From: Sthenelais limicola
Taxonomy: Eukaryota > Annelida > Polychaeta > Phyllodocida > Sigalionidae
Reading direction: 5' to 3'
DNA length: 64,000 nucleotides
Assembly: GCA_942159475.1 (NCBI GenBank)
Contig: OW804096.1
Location: 91,057,784-91,121,783, forward strand
Every line of letters starts with the position of its first letter. Position 1 is the stretch's first letter. Below, piece after piece: positions 10,544 to 20,105 of the stretch. Under the pieces are notes generated by a model that searched no databases, was not told the DNA's origin, and was given only the letters and a program-made list of their open reading frames with translations. The position numbers and the translations under genes are program-made.

Positions 10544-11133
10544 TTACTGAACCTAAGTATTACTTCTGTATTCCCGCAGTCATCACTGTTCTTACCTAGT
10601 GATGCACATTTGTTCATTAAATTATTTGGCATCCAAATGGATCCTTTTCTTGCCAAGGTTACTATCTGTCTAAAACATTTTCTTCCCAATTTAATAGTAA
10701 AAAGTACCATAAATAATACCCAGGCCACAAATAATTTATCCATATGAGTTAAGTTTGCCAAAATACTCTCTTCTGTTTTTAATAAGTTATTATTTGGTGG
10801 TGTAACCGCTGGCCTAAGGGTTAGATATCTATCACTACTCGCTACCGTGGCTGCTCTCATTCCCGTTGCTCCTAACACCAACAGCGCTAGCTGCCTAACC
10901 ATCCAAGACAGTCTAATGACCATTACCACACTAAATATTGTCAGTATCAGATTGATTAGCTGGTACACAAAGTCTGAGGACGCTGGTCTAGTATCATACC
11001 ATCCCCAATGTATACCCGAGAGGTGATAGATCTGACAAAGGGGTAGGGTCCGGGTTAGATTTATATTTGATGCGTGATAGTGAGTCTGGTACTTGATTCT
11101 GCTCGCCTCTAATATGGCGAACTGTGAAATCAA
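10501..11133 (-). CDS. Accessory ORF of family B with two hydrophobic segments
   Basis: Open for 210 codons, overlapping the end of pol by 140 bases in another frame. There is no early ATG (the frame opens at TTG), so it may be read by frameshift or splicing. Two hydrophobic stretches are seen: roughly residues 55-90 (FVYQLINLILTIFSVVMVIR and following) and 134-150 (LFVAWVLFMVLFTIKLG). I see no signal peptide, furin site or fusion peptide that would mark a classical Env. The next ORF (9932-10543) overlaps its end and returns to the pol frame, so pol, this segment and that one could be remnants of a single reading frame broken by two compensating indels. I do not recognise a family. Confidence 0.5.
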   Translation of the reverse strand: MISQFAILEASRIKYQTHYHASNINLTRTLPLCQIYHLSGIHWGWYDTRPASSDFVYQLINLILTIFSVVMVIRLSWMVRQLALLVLGATGMRAATVASSDRYLTLRPAVTPPNNNLLKTEESILANLTHMDKLFVAWVLFMVLFTIKLGRKCFRQIVTLARKGSIWMPNNLMNKCASLGKNSDDCGNTEVILRFSNMVISESIVTSLST

Positions 11134-13045
11134 AACCTCTTAGTAACATTATCCACCGGGCAAACTTGCCCTTAGGTTTGTCATTTTTCAGAAGAGAACA
11201 TAACGCTGAATGATCGGTATATAATATAAATTTTCTTCCCTCTAGATATACCCGAAAATTCTTAACCGACCAAACCACTGCTAGTAATTCTTGTTCCATT
11301 GTGCTCCATCTAGACTCTGTCTCTGAAAGGGTTTTAGCTGCGAAGGCTACTGGTCTTTTTCTACCTTCTTTATCCATTTGAGATAAGGTTGCTCCCAAAC
11401 CCACGGAACTCGCGTCACATTCTAAAATGAATTCCTTTTCAAAATCTGGGAAAGCTAAAATTATTTCCCCCTCTATCAGCGCTGTCTTTAGATCTTCAAA
11501 GGCTAAACTCTGCGGTTCGTCCCATATCCATGGCTGCTCTTTTTTGAGTAGCATGGTTAACGGTTTTGATCTTACTGCATAATCTTTGATAAACTTTCTA
11601 TAATATCCCACAATTCCTAAGAATCGCTGAATATCTAACCGTTTATTGGGAACTGCTATGTTTCTGAGTGGGGCTACGTTATCTTCATGCGGTGCTATTC
11701 CTTCCGCGGATATCGTGTGCCCTAGGAATTTGATCTTTTCTCTACACATAACGCATTTTGAAGGTTTAAGTTTTAGGTTAGCTTGTCTTAATCGCAAGAA
11801 TACCTCTTCCAAGTCACTAAGATGTTGTTCAAAACTGGAACTAAATACACATATATCGTCGAGGTACACCAGACAAGTTTTATATTTTAGTCCCGCTAAT
11901 ACCATATCCATTAACAACTGAAAAGTTCTCGGGCTGTTCGTCATACCCATGGGTAACTTTGTATATCGATATTTTGTACCTGAGGAGGTTATAAACGCGG
12001 TCTTGTCGCGGTCCTCCTCACATATATCAACCTGAAAAAATCCCGATTGGAGATCTAAACAGGAGAATATCACGGGAGCATGCTGGCCTATACAATCTAA
12101 AACATCATCTATACGGGGAATATTTAAGAATTGTGGTTCCGTGGCTTCGTTTAACCCTCTGAAATCACAGACAAGCCTCCAATGGCGATAATCCCCAGGC
12201 TTTGCATTCCCTTTTGCCACGATGAAACATGGTGAGGCCCAGGCTCCGCCATAGGATTCTTCTATCACCCCCTGGCGAAGTTGTTCCTCTACCAACTTGT
12301 CCATCATTTCTCTCATAATCGGAGACTGGCGATATGGCAGCTTGTGTACCACATCGTATTCAGATTTTAATTTAATTTTGTGTTCTAAAATATTGGTAGA
12401 CCCCAACATGCCATCCTCCCCTACAAAAACATCACAGTATTGTGTACATAGGTCATTCAATTCCTCCTTTTGTTCTTGGGATACCTTAGAGGCTTTTAGA
12501 TCTAATTCAGGAGTAAAAATCTCATTCGTGTTGTCTTTCTCAGGAATGTTCCCTGACGCGCATACCTTAGGATCCACCTCCACGAACCCGTCCTGGCTTA
12601 CCCACCCTATTTGGGTGCGTGCCTGGATGTCCATCGGGATAGGAGAGTAATTCATTATCCGTACTGGTATGTTGTTGGTCTTGACCCTTGCCACGCACCT
12701 AGCTGTTATTAAACCCTCTTCTAATGCGTCACTCTTAGGGTCAAACCAAACCTCGCGCCCATTTGGAAATACATTCCCACTTTTAATTTCCACTCCCATA
12801 ATTACCTCAGTCATAGGTGGTAAAGTTATGTCTTCTATGTCTGTTATTGTTGTAGCCTCTTCCCCCTGTCGACGACGGTTGATTTCCTCCATTACACTGC
12901 CATTGCTGTTGGTCTTGCTGCCGCCACTGTTGCTGGTTCCCTTGTTGGTTGCCCCAGGGCTGCTGATTCCATTGATTTGGATTGTTGTTCTGCTGTGGCC
13001 ATTGGTATTCGTTCTGGTGCCACTGCTGGCCCTGATTCTGATCAT
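10994..13045 (-). CDS. Pol of family B: reverse transcriptase and RNase H only
   Basis: 683 codons from ATG 13045, overlapping the gag tail in another frame. A Ser/Asn-rich lead is followed by the linker usually found after a protease, but no D(T/S)G protease precedes it. The RT has the Gypsy signature: LPYRQSP, a GYDYRHWRLV-like motif, FRGLNEAT, and the catalytic YLDD near residue 393. The tether and RNase H follow (LECDASSVGLGATL near 540, YTDHSALCSLL near 612, PDSLSR). The ORF ends about 20 codons after RNase H, where an integrase zinc finger would normally begin. RT and RNase H look intact, so cDNA synthesis is plausible, but integration would need help. Confidence 0.9.
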   Translation of the reverse strand: MIRIRASSGTRTNTNGHSRTTIQINGISSPGATNKGTSNSGGSKTNSNGSVMEEINRRRQGEEATTITDIEDITLPPMTEVIMGVEIKSGNVFPNGREVWFDPKSDALEEGLITARCVARVKTNNIPVRIMNYSPIPMDIQARTQIGWVSQDGFVEVDPKVCASGNIPEKDNTNEIFTPELDLKASKVSQEQKEELNDLCTQYCDVFVGEDGMLGSTNILEHKIKLKSEYDVVHKLPYRQSPIMREMMDKLVEEQLRQGVIEESYGGAWASPCFIVAKGNAKPGDYRHWRLVCDFRGLNEATEPQFLNIPRIDDVLDCIGQHAPVIFSCLDLQSGFFQVDICEEDRDKTAFITSSGTKYRYTKLPMGMTNSPRTFQLLMDMVLAGLKYKTCLVYLDDICVFSSSFEQHLSDLEEVFLRLRQANLKLKPSKCVMCREKIKFLGHTISAEGIAPHEDNVAPLRNIAVPNKRLDIQRFLGIVGYYRKFIKDYAVRSKPLTMLLKKEQPWIWDEPQSLAFEDLKTALIEGEIILAFPDFEKEFILECDASSVGLGATLSQMDKEGRKRPVAFAAKTLSETESRWSTMEQELLAVVWSVKNFRVYLEGRKFILYTDHSALCSLLKNDKPKGKFARWIMLLRGFDFTVRHIRGEQNQVPDSLSRIKYKSNPDPTPLSDLSPLGYTLGMV

Positions 13046-14711
13046 TTCGGCCCTGATTTTGGTTTGGTACTGCTGCTATGGCTGTTGCTTGGCTTTTGAA
13101 CGTGGCCTCTAATCATGCTATGTTCTTTTCCATGCTCTTTTCCATTGATTTTTCCATGGATTTCTCCATGGATTTCTCCATAGCCTTCTGCACCTTCTTT
13201 AAATCGTCTGCTGTCATTTGATGTGTCGGCGCACCCTTTTCTCTCTGAAGTAGATGTTCCATCATTTTAGTCACGGTGAGTGCTTGCTTAGTTAGCAACA
13301 TCGTTCTGTATCTTGGAAGAAGGGACGCTAAGAAATGTTCTTTTATGTTGGCTGCATCATTTACTTCCGCCTTCACCATTCTGGTCTGGAAATCTTTGAA
13401 GAAATCTGCCAGTTTTTCCCCTTCGACCATATTCACCTGCTTTAGCGCCTTTCTGTCCATATCCGACATGTGTTCATATCTGTCCAGAAAAGCTTTCTTC
13501 AGGTTTACCCAGTTGTTATATGGGTCCGGAGTTTCCAGTAATCTCAACCAGTGTCGAGCCGAACCGCCTAAATACGTTGCAAACTGTCTGCAGAACTGGT
13601 TCAAATCATCTGGGTACAATCGTTGTGCTATGGCTGTGCAATCTTCCATGAAGCTTCTTGGATCTTCTCCATCATTATTTGAAAACTTTGGGGGTGCTAG
13701 TAGGGTCTGGACTCGATTCTCGAACAACGCCATTCCTTCTTCCTCTGCTTGTTCTTCTTCTTCTTGTTCTTGTTCTTCTTGCTCTACTTGAATTACGATC
13801 TCGGGTATATGTTGTCCGTTTTCCCGTGGCGGTGGCCCGTTGAGTGCAGGTTCGGCGTTCTGATCCCCTACTATGGGCGCTGGATGCCCGTTCTGAGGTT
13901 GGGGCACGCCGTTTATTCCCTGTGTTTGTTGTCGGCCGTGTGCTTCAGCGTTCTCCCGGGCTCGCTGTAGTCTTTGCTCGTGTTCCTCTTCTTCTGCCTG
14001 TATTCTGTCGGCTTCTGCTTGTCTCTGTCTTTCTATTCTATCTTCTTCTTCCTGAGCTATTCGCCGTCTGTCTTCCTGTTCTTCCTCGGCCAACTGTCTG
14101 TTTCTCTCTCTCTGCTGTTCGCGCTGTAATTCTTCCTGCCGTTGTTGTTCCAGCTCTCTTTCTTCCTGCTCTTGCTCTTGCTGGAGCTGTTCTTGTTGCT
14201 GCTTATTTAACGGCTGGTTTAGCTCTGCGTCTCTGAGTTTTCGCAATTCGGCACCCAATTCTTTCTGTAACTGCCTGGCAACTTGGTCAATTTCTGGTGT
14301 CTCTGTTTCCTGCTTCTCCTGATCTTTTTGTGGCGTGACTGCCCAAACCCCTTGGTGGGTATCTTCTTCTGCCAGGATGAGGGTTTCTTCCTCGGCCACT
14401 AATGTATCTTGGCTGTCTATGCTGCTCTGGTCATCTATGTCTTCTATTTCTTCTTCCGATTCGTGCCCTGCTCGAGTCAAATGTTCAAATTCCCCGTGAA
14501 TTATATCGGCTTTATCGTGTAGTTTTTCTGTTGTTTTCTCTGCGACCAGTAATTTTGTATCGTCGACTTGTTGTTCTTTCTCTGCCTTCTTACTTAATTG
14601 CGGAGCTACTTCTGGAATGCCCGCGTCGGTGTCCTTGAAACCTGCTCTAGTCACACAATTTAATCTGAAACTTGCTCTTGATTTAGGTCTCGCCTTTTCA
14701 TCGTCCGCCAT
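12807..14711 (-). pseudogene. Gag of family B, interrupted by an in-frame TGA
   Basis: ATG at 14711, 62 bases inside the LTR. The N-terminal half is a very long Glu/Gln/Arg coiled coil (about residues 150-260). A retrotransposon capsid domain follows at about residues 340-510, containing PPKFSNNDGEDPRSF, then a short MEKS tandem repeat. The frame hits TGA at 13113-13115 (codon 533). The same frame then stays open to TGA at 12807 and encodes a Gln/Asn/Trp-rich tail. The tail reads like real gag C-terminus, so the TGA is probably a CGA-to-TGA change, although programmed read-through is possible. No CCHC knuckle is visible. The pol frame overlaps the tail in another frame. Confidence 0.8.
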
Positions 14712-14772
14712 TCGGCATTATGAAACGGAATATGTCCATATCAAATCTCCAGGCCCGGGTTCTTTCACCAAA

Positions 14773-15469
14773 TGTTAATGTCTGTAGAGCGTAGACACTA
14801 CAATCAGGGATTATTACTAATGGATTACGGAGTTACTCTAATTACTCGGATCTCTCGCGATATACTTATAAATAGGGGTAGCTTCGATTGGTTAGACGTC
14901 TCAAAAGGGATATAGTGCTTGGCTTGTAGTTTCAGTAGGTATAAGGTAAGGCGTGGAGTACAGAATGGCTTCTTTTATTAGACTTCAATATAACACAGTG
15001 TTCATGTATAGCAAGTTATAGCATGGTCAGTGTTCAAGGTGGCAGGGCTTCCAGTCAGTTCATCATCATACAGCATACGGTAGTACAGCTCTCCAGGAGA
15101 AGTCTGCCTATACAGTGACTGGGGGCCCTTATATATTCTAGGTATTGCACCAGACCTGGGATGCATTTCATCATCTTTCCCGGGCGTACTGCAATGGTCA
15201 GTGGGCATTTCGTCAGCCACCAGGGCTGCTGAGCATGCGCTGGCCCTTGCATCAGCCTCCAGGTTAATGGCGGAGTAGCTCACATGCAATGTCGCCGGGG
15301 GATTTCATCATCCAGAGACATTGCATCAGCTCTCTCCGCCCAGGGGTTAGACCCCCTCCCTACCACCGTTCATAAGATCGACCAGTAAATAAGTAAACAA
15401 TCGACACACATATAAATATAACATACACATAGGCTTAAATATTATTAAAAATAAATTGGGACATTGACA
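14773..15469 (-). repeat. 5' LTR of family B
   Basis: 697 bp with TG...CA ends. On the minus strand it begins TGTCAATGTCCC and ends GACATTAACA. It differs from the 5107-5803 copy at two positions I could find (for example CGTAGACAC versus TGTAGACAC). The 95-codon ORFs inside both LTRs are identical and probably incidental. Confidence 0.92.
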
Positions 15470-15537
15470 TGTATAATAACAAATTTTTTAAGAAGTGAGC
15501 AATTTTACCACTGTCTTTGCGTCAGCAATCAACAAAT

Positions 15538-16133
15538 TTACTGCATATCTGTGTGTAATTGCCCACATTGTAACCATCGCTGGTCATTGTATCGATATTG
15601 ATCTTTGAACCTGCCAAAGAGATCTAATCCAATATCATAGACACTATGGGTGGATTGGTTTTGAGGAGGAATTTTAGCAATTTCACCATGCCACAGATTT
15701 TCGAGATGCTGTCTTGCTTGAAGGTTTACTTCCCCACCTGGTTCTACAGGGAAACCACAAACAAGTGCATAAAGACACCAAGGCCTGAAGCGTGCATCAT
15801 TGGTAAAATTGGCTCTCTGATCTGTGTTATGTTGCATCAGACGTGTTCGGATGTTAATAGTTTGGCCAATGTACGTGACCCTAGGCTGTGTGGTGCTGGC
15901 TAGCATGTACACAAAGCCAATATCATGTTGGGGAAGCTCTGTCTGCAGTTGAATGTATGCACTTGTGACTACTCTAGGAGCTTCATAGAGTACATTCAGT
16001 TGTGTCAGTGTATGTTGAATATGTGCATTAAATGCTGACTGACGCCAAAGTAGACTTAGCATTCCCTCGAAAGTGCCCTCCAACAAATGTGATATTGTTC
16101 AGGTTTCTCACTCTTGACAGAAGTACAAGGAGC
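15538..16133 (-). pseudogene. Helicase motif VI followed by a GIY-YIG nuclease domain
   Basis: Near 16085-16133 one frame reads LLVLLSRVRNLNNITFVG, the PIF1 motif VI (VALSR). About 60 codons later, in the frame of the 182-codon ORF ending at 15538, a GIY-YIG domain appears: GFVYML at residues 57-62, TYIGQT at 71-76, then NIRTRLMQHN with the conserved Arg/His, and a candidate catalytic Glu at 129 (LENLW). Such domains cut DNA in homing nucleases, UvrC and Penelope retroelements. A frameshift separates motif VI from the nuclease, so a single fused protein is inferred, not shown. Confidence 0.75.
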
Positions 16134-16415
16134 ATGCTCCTGTCCCACAATTTGTAAGTCGTCCTTTTCGCTGATATCTGAGTTGCTACAAACGGACATG
16201 TCTCTCCTATGATTTTATGTATAGTAGCCGCTACATAATGTTGTAACGGCCACTGTAAACATTGTCCCTTTGCAAGGCGGTTTCCTACAATAGCCTACTG
16301 GGTGGAGTGAGCCTGGGGGAGATGTTGAATGTCGGCCAGTTTGGTTGGACTTGTTGCAACTGATTGATGCGTTCTCCTGCTGGAATGAGGGTAACCGAAC
16401 ACTTCATGGTCCTCT

Positions 16416-16810
16416 CTACAGGGACAGTTGGTTGGGCACATTCTGGGAGGGTGTAATGATACATAGTTGTCCCTGGGAAAATTGTGGTGTCGTTGGAGTA
16501 GCTTGGGAGTTACAAGTCAATCGCATAACTGCCCGAGCAAAAAGGAACAATTTTTGTGGTTCTGATGCCGCTTTATTGATGTTTCGTATGGCCACGTTAT
16601 CTGCTTGTACCCAGTGACCTGCAGCCAACTCCACTTCATCAAGTGATTCAAACTGCTTCCAATTAACATTTTCGTCATTCTTCTTCTCTGCTATGTGAGC
16701 ATTTACTGATTCTCCAACTGCTTTTCTAACTGCAGATGGTCTGTCCTGATACTGGGGGCAATTGTAATGGATCTCCAGTAGCAATTACCAATATGCCTCC
16801 AAATGGAACT
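16416..16810 (-). pseudogene. PIF1-type helicase segment, motif III
   Basis: In one frame just left of 16810 the sequence reads VPFGGILVIATGDPLQLPPV, the PIF1 motif that follows Walker B. It then shifts into the 122-codon frame 16416-16784, which has no motif of its own but fits the middle of the helicase. Confidence 0.72.
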
Positions 16811-16818
16811 GGTGACTC

Positions 16819-17157
16819 TTAGATTTTTCTTAGTACCAGGTCCATTACTGCAAATTGTTCTGCTGAGATTAGTCCTACTTCTTCTATTAGGATGACTTGT
16901 ATCCGTCTCAGCAGCTGTAGTCTGACTGGATTCCGAGTGAGTTTGGATAGGCTCATTTCTGCCATCCTGTTGATTGTGTTGACGCCTACATTTACTACCG
17001 GCAAGGCAAATAGTAGGTGAATGTGTATGCGCCCAAGAACTTGTGCACGTTCAGATGTTAGTGCGGTGAGCATTACACGGTATCCCTTTGAAAGTCCATA
17101 TACAAATGCTATCAATAATAGGTAAGTTTTCCTAGCACCAGGTGGGCCTAAAAGCAA
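16819..17157 (-). pseudogene. PIF1-type helicase segment, Walker A and B
   Basis: 112 codons. The opening LLLGPPGARKTYLLL is a Walker A (GPPGxGKT in the family, here with Ala-Arg), and RIQVILIEEVGLIS is the Walker B region with EE in place of the usual DE. The upstream sequence carrying EQQMALQVLTAALDD is in another frame. This helicase class unwinds DNA during rolling-circle transposition. The altered residues and frameshifts make activity unlikely. Confidence 0.75.
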
Positions 17158-17345
17158 TGGAAACTGTATATAGTTTTACCTGGCATTTCTAAGTCGTCAA
17201 GGGCTGCTGTGAGAACTTGCAGTGCCATTTGCTGTTCTGCATATGAAGCGTTGTTTGTCCTACTGCTCTGGTTAGTACTGGCATATACTGCAATCTGACC
17301 CCCGCAATCAGTTGTTCCTGGGAAGGGAAATTGGGGAAGCGTTCA

Positions 17346-17819
17346 TTAGCTAGCATATATGTACTGCATTTCTTCTGTGCAGATTTTCCATTTCTTGAAT
17401 TTCTCAGAAGCACTAATGGAGATAGCTACATCAGTTGCTAATGGAAGTGCCTCATATGCTATATCTTCATCTCTGAAAAGTGCTTTAAAAGCTTGTGGGA
17501 GGAATGATAGTATTTTGCTGAATTGGCGGTTTCCAATGGGCAGCCACATGAGTTGCTGTAGTAGGTATGACTTGATTAGTTGGAATATTTCCTCGTCCGA
17601 TGGATCGGTACAAGTGAATAGTTTTGCGCTCACCAGTGCTTCTTTCATATTTCTGGCACCATACAAGTCAATTTCTGTTGTGAATTGACCCATGGTGAGC
17701 AAAAGATGAACTAAGAAGCGCTGAAATTGGAATGGTTTGCAAGTACTGAATACAACAATATTTCTACTTGTTGATTGGGTAGTTGATTGGGTAGCCACTA
17801 AATCGTCAAGTCCATGCAT
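17346..17819 (-). pseudogene. Helitron-like pre-helicase region
   Basis: 157 codons containing KPFQFQRFLVHLLLTMGQF and a following aspartate-rich stretch, which resembles the region just before the helicase in animal Helitron-like genes. It resumes the gene on the far side of the LINE. A frameshift near 17.36 kb leads into the segment carrying VLTAALDDLEM ahead of Walker A. Confidence 0.6.
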
Positions 17820-17821
17820 AC

Positions 17822-18043
17822 AATAGAAGTATACAGAGATTTAACAGCGAAAATGGAGTCCCAACACCACACATTGGCTCGCTAGTACATCAACATAGAG
17901 CGGGAAGACGAGCTAGAGTCACGAAACGACCCATCCATGATGCGTTATACAATCTACTGGCTGAAGACAGTTGTCACTTCTCACCAGCACTGAAAGACCT
18001 AACTGCTGACAGAGTCATTGATGCTTACATGAAATTACAATAA
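17822..18043 (+). pseudogene. Unidentified C-terminal coding fragment
   Basis: Plus-strand frame open for 73 codons to TAA at 18041, with protein-like composition (…VPTPHIGSLVHQHRAGRR… and …DLTADRVIDAYMKLQ at the end). It sits between the Helitron helicase and the LINE, opposite to the Helitron strand. It could be a scrap of another element or the host locus. I do not recognise it. Confidence 0.3.
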
Positions 18044-18410
18044 ATATCTATGGATCTGACTATGGTTAACGGGCAAACCAGACAGTAAAGTGCGCTCAAC
18101 AGAACCCCACCTCTGTCTGGGGCCCCCGGTACTTAGTCTTTCCTACTGGTGTTTTACAACCATAGATGGGATAATTATAAGAAAGAAAAATTCATATATA
18201 AAGTAAAAATGGTATAATATTTACTGCCTCATATAATACTGTTTGAAAATATCAATAACAGCCTTATTTTAATGTGTGCCCTTTGTCCACATACCATATG
18301 AGAAGTTCTCGTGCGAAATCCTCTATCTGATTGATCTTGAATATTAGGCTTGTAAACCTATTATGGGTTTAATCGCTAGGTGAGATATGTTCACTATGTT
18401 CACTCTAAAT

Positions 18411-18546
18411 TTGAGTTTTGAAGTACAAATCAAAGCTGTTACGAGAAGGAAATGGGAGAAAGTTATGTTAGAATATAGTTGAGTTTTGAAATGTAAATCA
18501 AAGCTGTTAGGGGAAGGAAATGGGAGGAAATTATGTTAGAATATAT
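18411..18546 (+). repeat. 68-bp tandem duplication upstream of the LINE ORF
   Basis: Two units, each starting TTGAGTTTTGAA and ending TTATGTTAGAATATA, differing at several bases. Tandem units in the 5' region are common as LINE promoters, but a role here is inference. Confidence 0.7.
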
Positions 18547-18984
18547 AAGCCGAAAAATCTGTATTGAAAAGAAATTTCTGATTGCTACCACATTAGGTAA
18601 CGTAATATTGCAAGTATTATTAAAGAGGTATCTTAAGAAGTGTGAAACGTCAATGTAAAGTGCATCAGGTAATGTCTCTCTGAAAGCGTAAAGAGATAGT
18701 TAAAAGCACCTACTGAATCCAATGCATCTTCTATACCAAATGTAATCTTGTGTTATAGCTTTATATGCATACCCTCTTGTTGAAACCTTAGGGTTGGTAC
18801 ACATTTTTACCCGTAAATATGATCTGTTATGAGGTTGCGACCAGAAACTGTCGCCAAGATGTTAAAGTTGGGATGAGACATGTAGGACCGATAGAAATGG
18901 GAGATGTTGTTGATATTATGTTTTGCTTATTTAAGGGAAATGATGTATCTTATCGTGAGATAAGAAAATATGTGAAAATTGAAA

Positions 18985-19815
18985 ATGGATAATCTGAGTG
19001 ACAGTAATGAAGGAGAGGATATTAATATGTTCAAAGGGTTAAAAGGTCTAAAATTCTTATCCTGGAATGTAAGAAGTCTTCTTCCGAAAGTTGATCAAGT
19101 AGGTGAAATGGTATTATGTACTTCACCACACATATTAGTAACTCAAGAGACATGGCTTAATAAGAACACACCGGATAGGAATGTACACATTGAAGGTTAC
19201 AATATTTGTAGACTCGATAGGAAAAAGAAAAGAAGAGGTGGTGGATTATTATCATATATTCATAAATCTCTAGAGGTTGTAACGAAAGGGTATGAAGAGT
19301 TATGTATCTCGAATAATGACATCGAAGTTCAGGTGTTTGAAGTTATGAAACAATACACCAAAAATAAAATAATCCTAAACGTCTATAGGCCTCCCCAAGG
19401 AAGTTTACCACAAGCACTGGAAGTGATGGAAAATATACTTGATAAAATAGACTCCAACAAAGAAGTTATAATGATGGGTGACTTCAACTATGAGGCTAAA
19501 TTTATTGAAGAAGGTTTGTTGCAAGGTGCGGAGCATTTTAAAAACCTACTGGGTAAATTTAATTTACAGCAAATAATAAAAAAGGTGACTCGAATTAGCT
19601 TTAATTCAGCTACGATCATTGACCATATCTATACCAATAGGAATAACTTTAGCAAAACAGGTACTTTGAACATTAATGTAAGTGATCATTTACCTGTTTA
19701 TATGCAAATTAAAAAAGAAAGAACAAAATATAATATAGATACATTTACAGCCAGGAATACAAAGTCTCTGGACAAAAATATTGAAAGAAATATTGGCAGA
19801 TATGGACTGGGCTGA
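18985..19815 (+). pseudogene. LINE AP-endonuclease domain
   Basis: About 276 codons from ATG 18985. The exonuclease-endonuclease-phosphatase motifs are clear: FLSWNVRSLLPK, VTQETWL (catalytic Glu), GGGLLSYI, NVYRPPQG, MMGDFNYE (Asp/Asn) and NVSDHLPVY (His). The frame ends at TGA 19813, but the correct continuation (ILADMDWADLYQS and onward) is in the next frame, so a one-base indel broke it. The endonuclease nicks the target for target-primed reverse transcription. Confidence 0.85.
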
Positions 19816-19889
19816 TCTTTATCAATCCAGAAATGTGGATGTAGCATGGGGTATCATATGGGATAAAATAATGACTTATTTTAAATAGG

Positions 19890-20105
19890 ATGTGTTCCAT
19901 CAAAAGGTATAAGAAACTGAAGTCACTCCCGGTGTGGTACAATAAAACTTTAATAAACTTGGGGAGGGTTAGAGACAAAGCGTTTAAGGTGGCGAAGAAG
20001 ACGGGTAGGAACGAAGACTTGTTTATTGCAAGAGAACTTAGAAGGAATGTAAATGAGGGTATTAAGAAAGCGAAAAAAGGATTATTTAAGAAACCAGATA
20101 AATGA
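19890..20105 (+). pseudogene. LINE linker between EN and RT
   Basis: Basic stretch (LPVWYNKTLINLGRVRDKAF and on), typical of the connector before RT, in a frame shifted from both neighbours. Two indels therefore compensate each other across the EN-RT junction. Confidence 0.65.

Larger units (their letters stand above)
5107..15469 (-). mobile_element. Complete Ty3/Gypsy-like LTR element with accessory ORFs, no integrase seen (family B)
   Basis: Two 697-bp LTRs (5107-5803 and 14773-15469) differ at about two positions. They are flanked by a 4-bp target duplication TGTA (5103-5106 and 15470-15473), so this is a complete and recent insertion. In transcription order on the minus strand: 5' LTR, putative primer site starting TTTGGTGAAAGAACC, gag, RT-RNase H, two-TM ORF, protease-like ORF, RING-like ORF, four-TM ORF, purine tract (GGGGAGGA), 3' LTR. 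I found neither the HHCC/DD35E of an integrase nor a canonical DTG protease, so enzymes were probably supplied in trans or have been lost. The RT groups it with Ty3/Gypsy. Confidence 0.88.

Noticed and set aside
13276..14638. Several plus-strand ORFs up to 171 codons opposite gag
   Set aside because: Complement of Glu/Gln-rich coiled-coil codons gives Leu/Ser/Phe-rich nonsense without stops.
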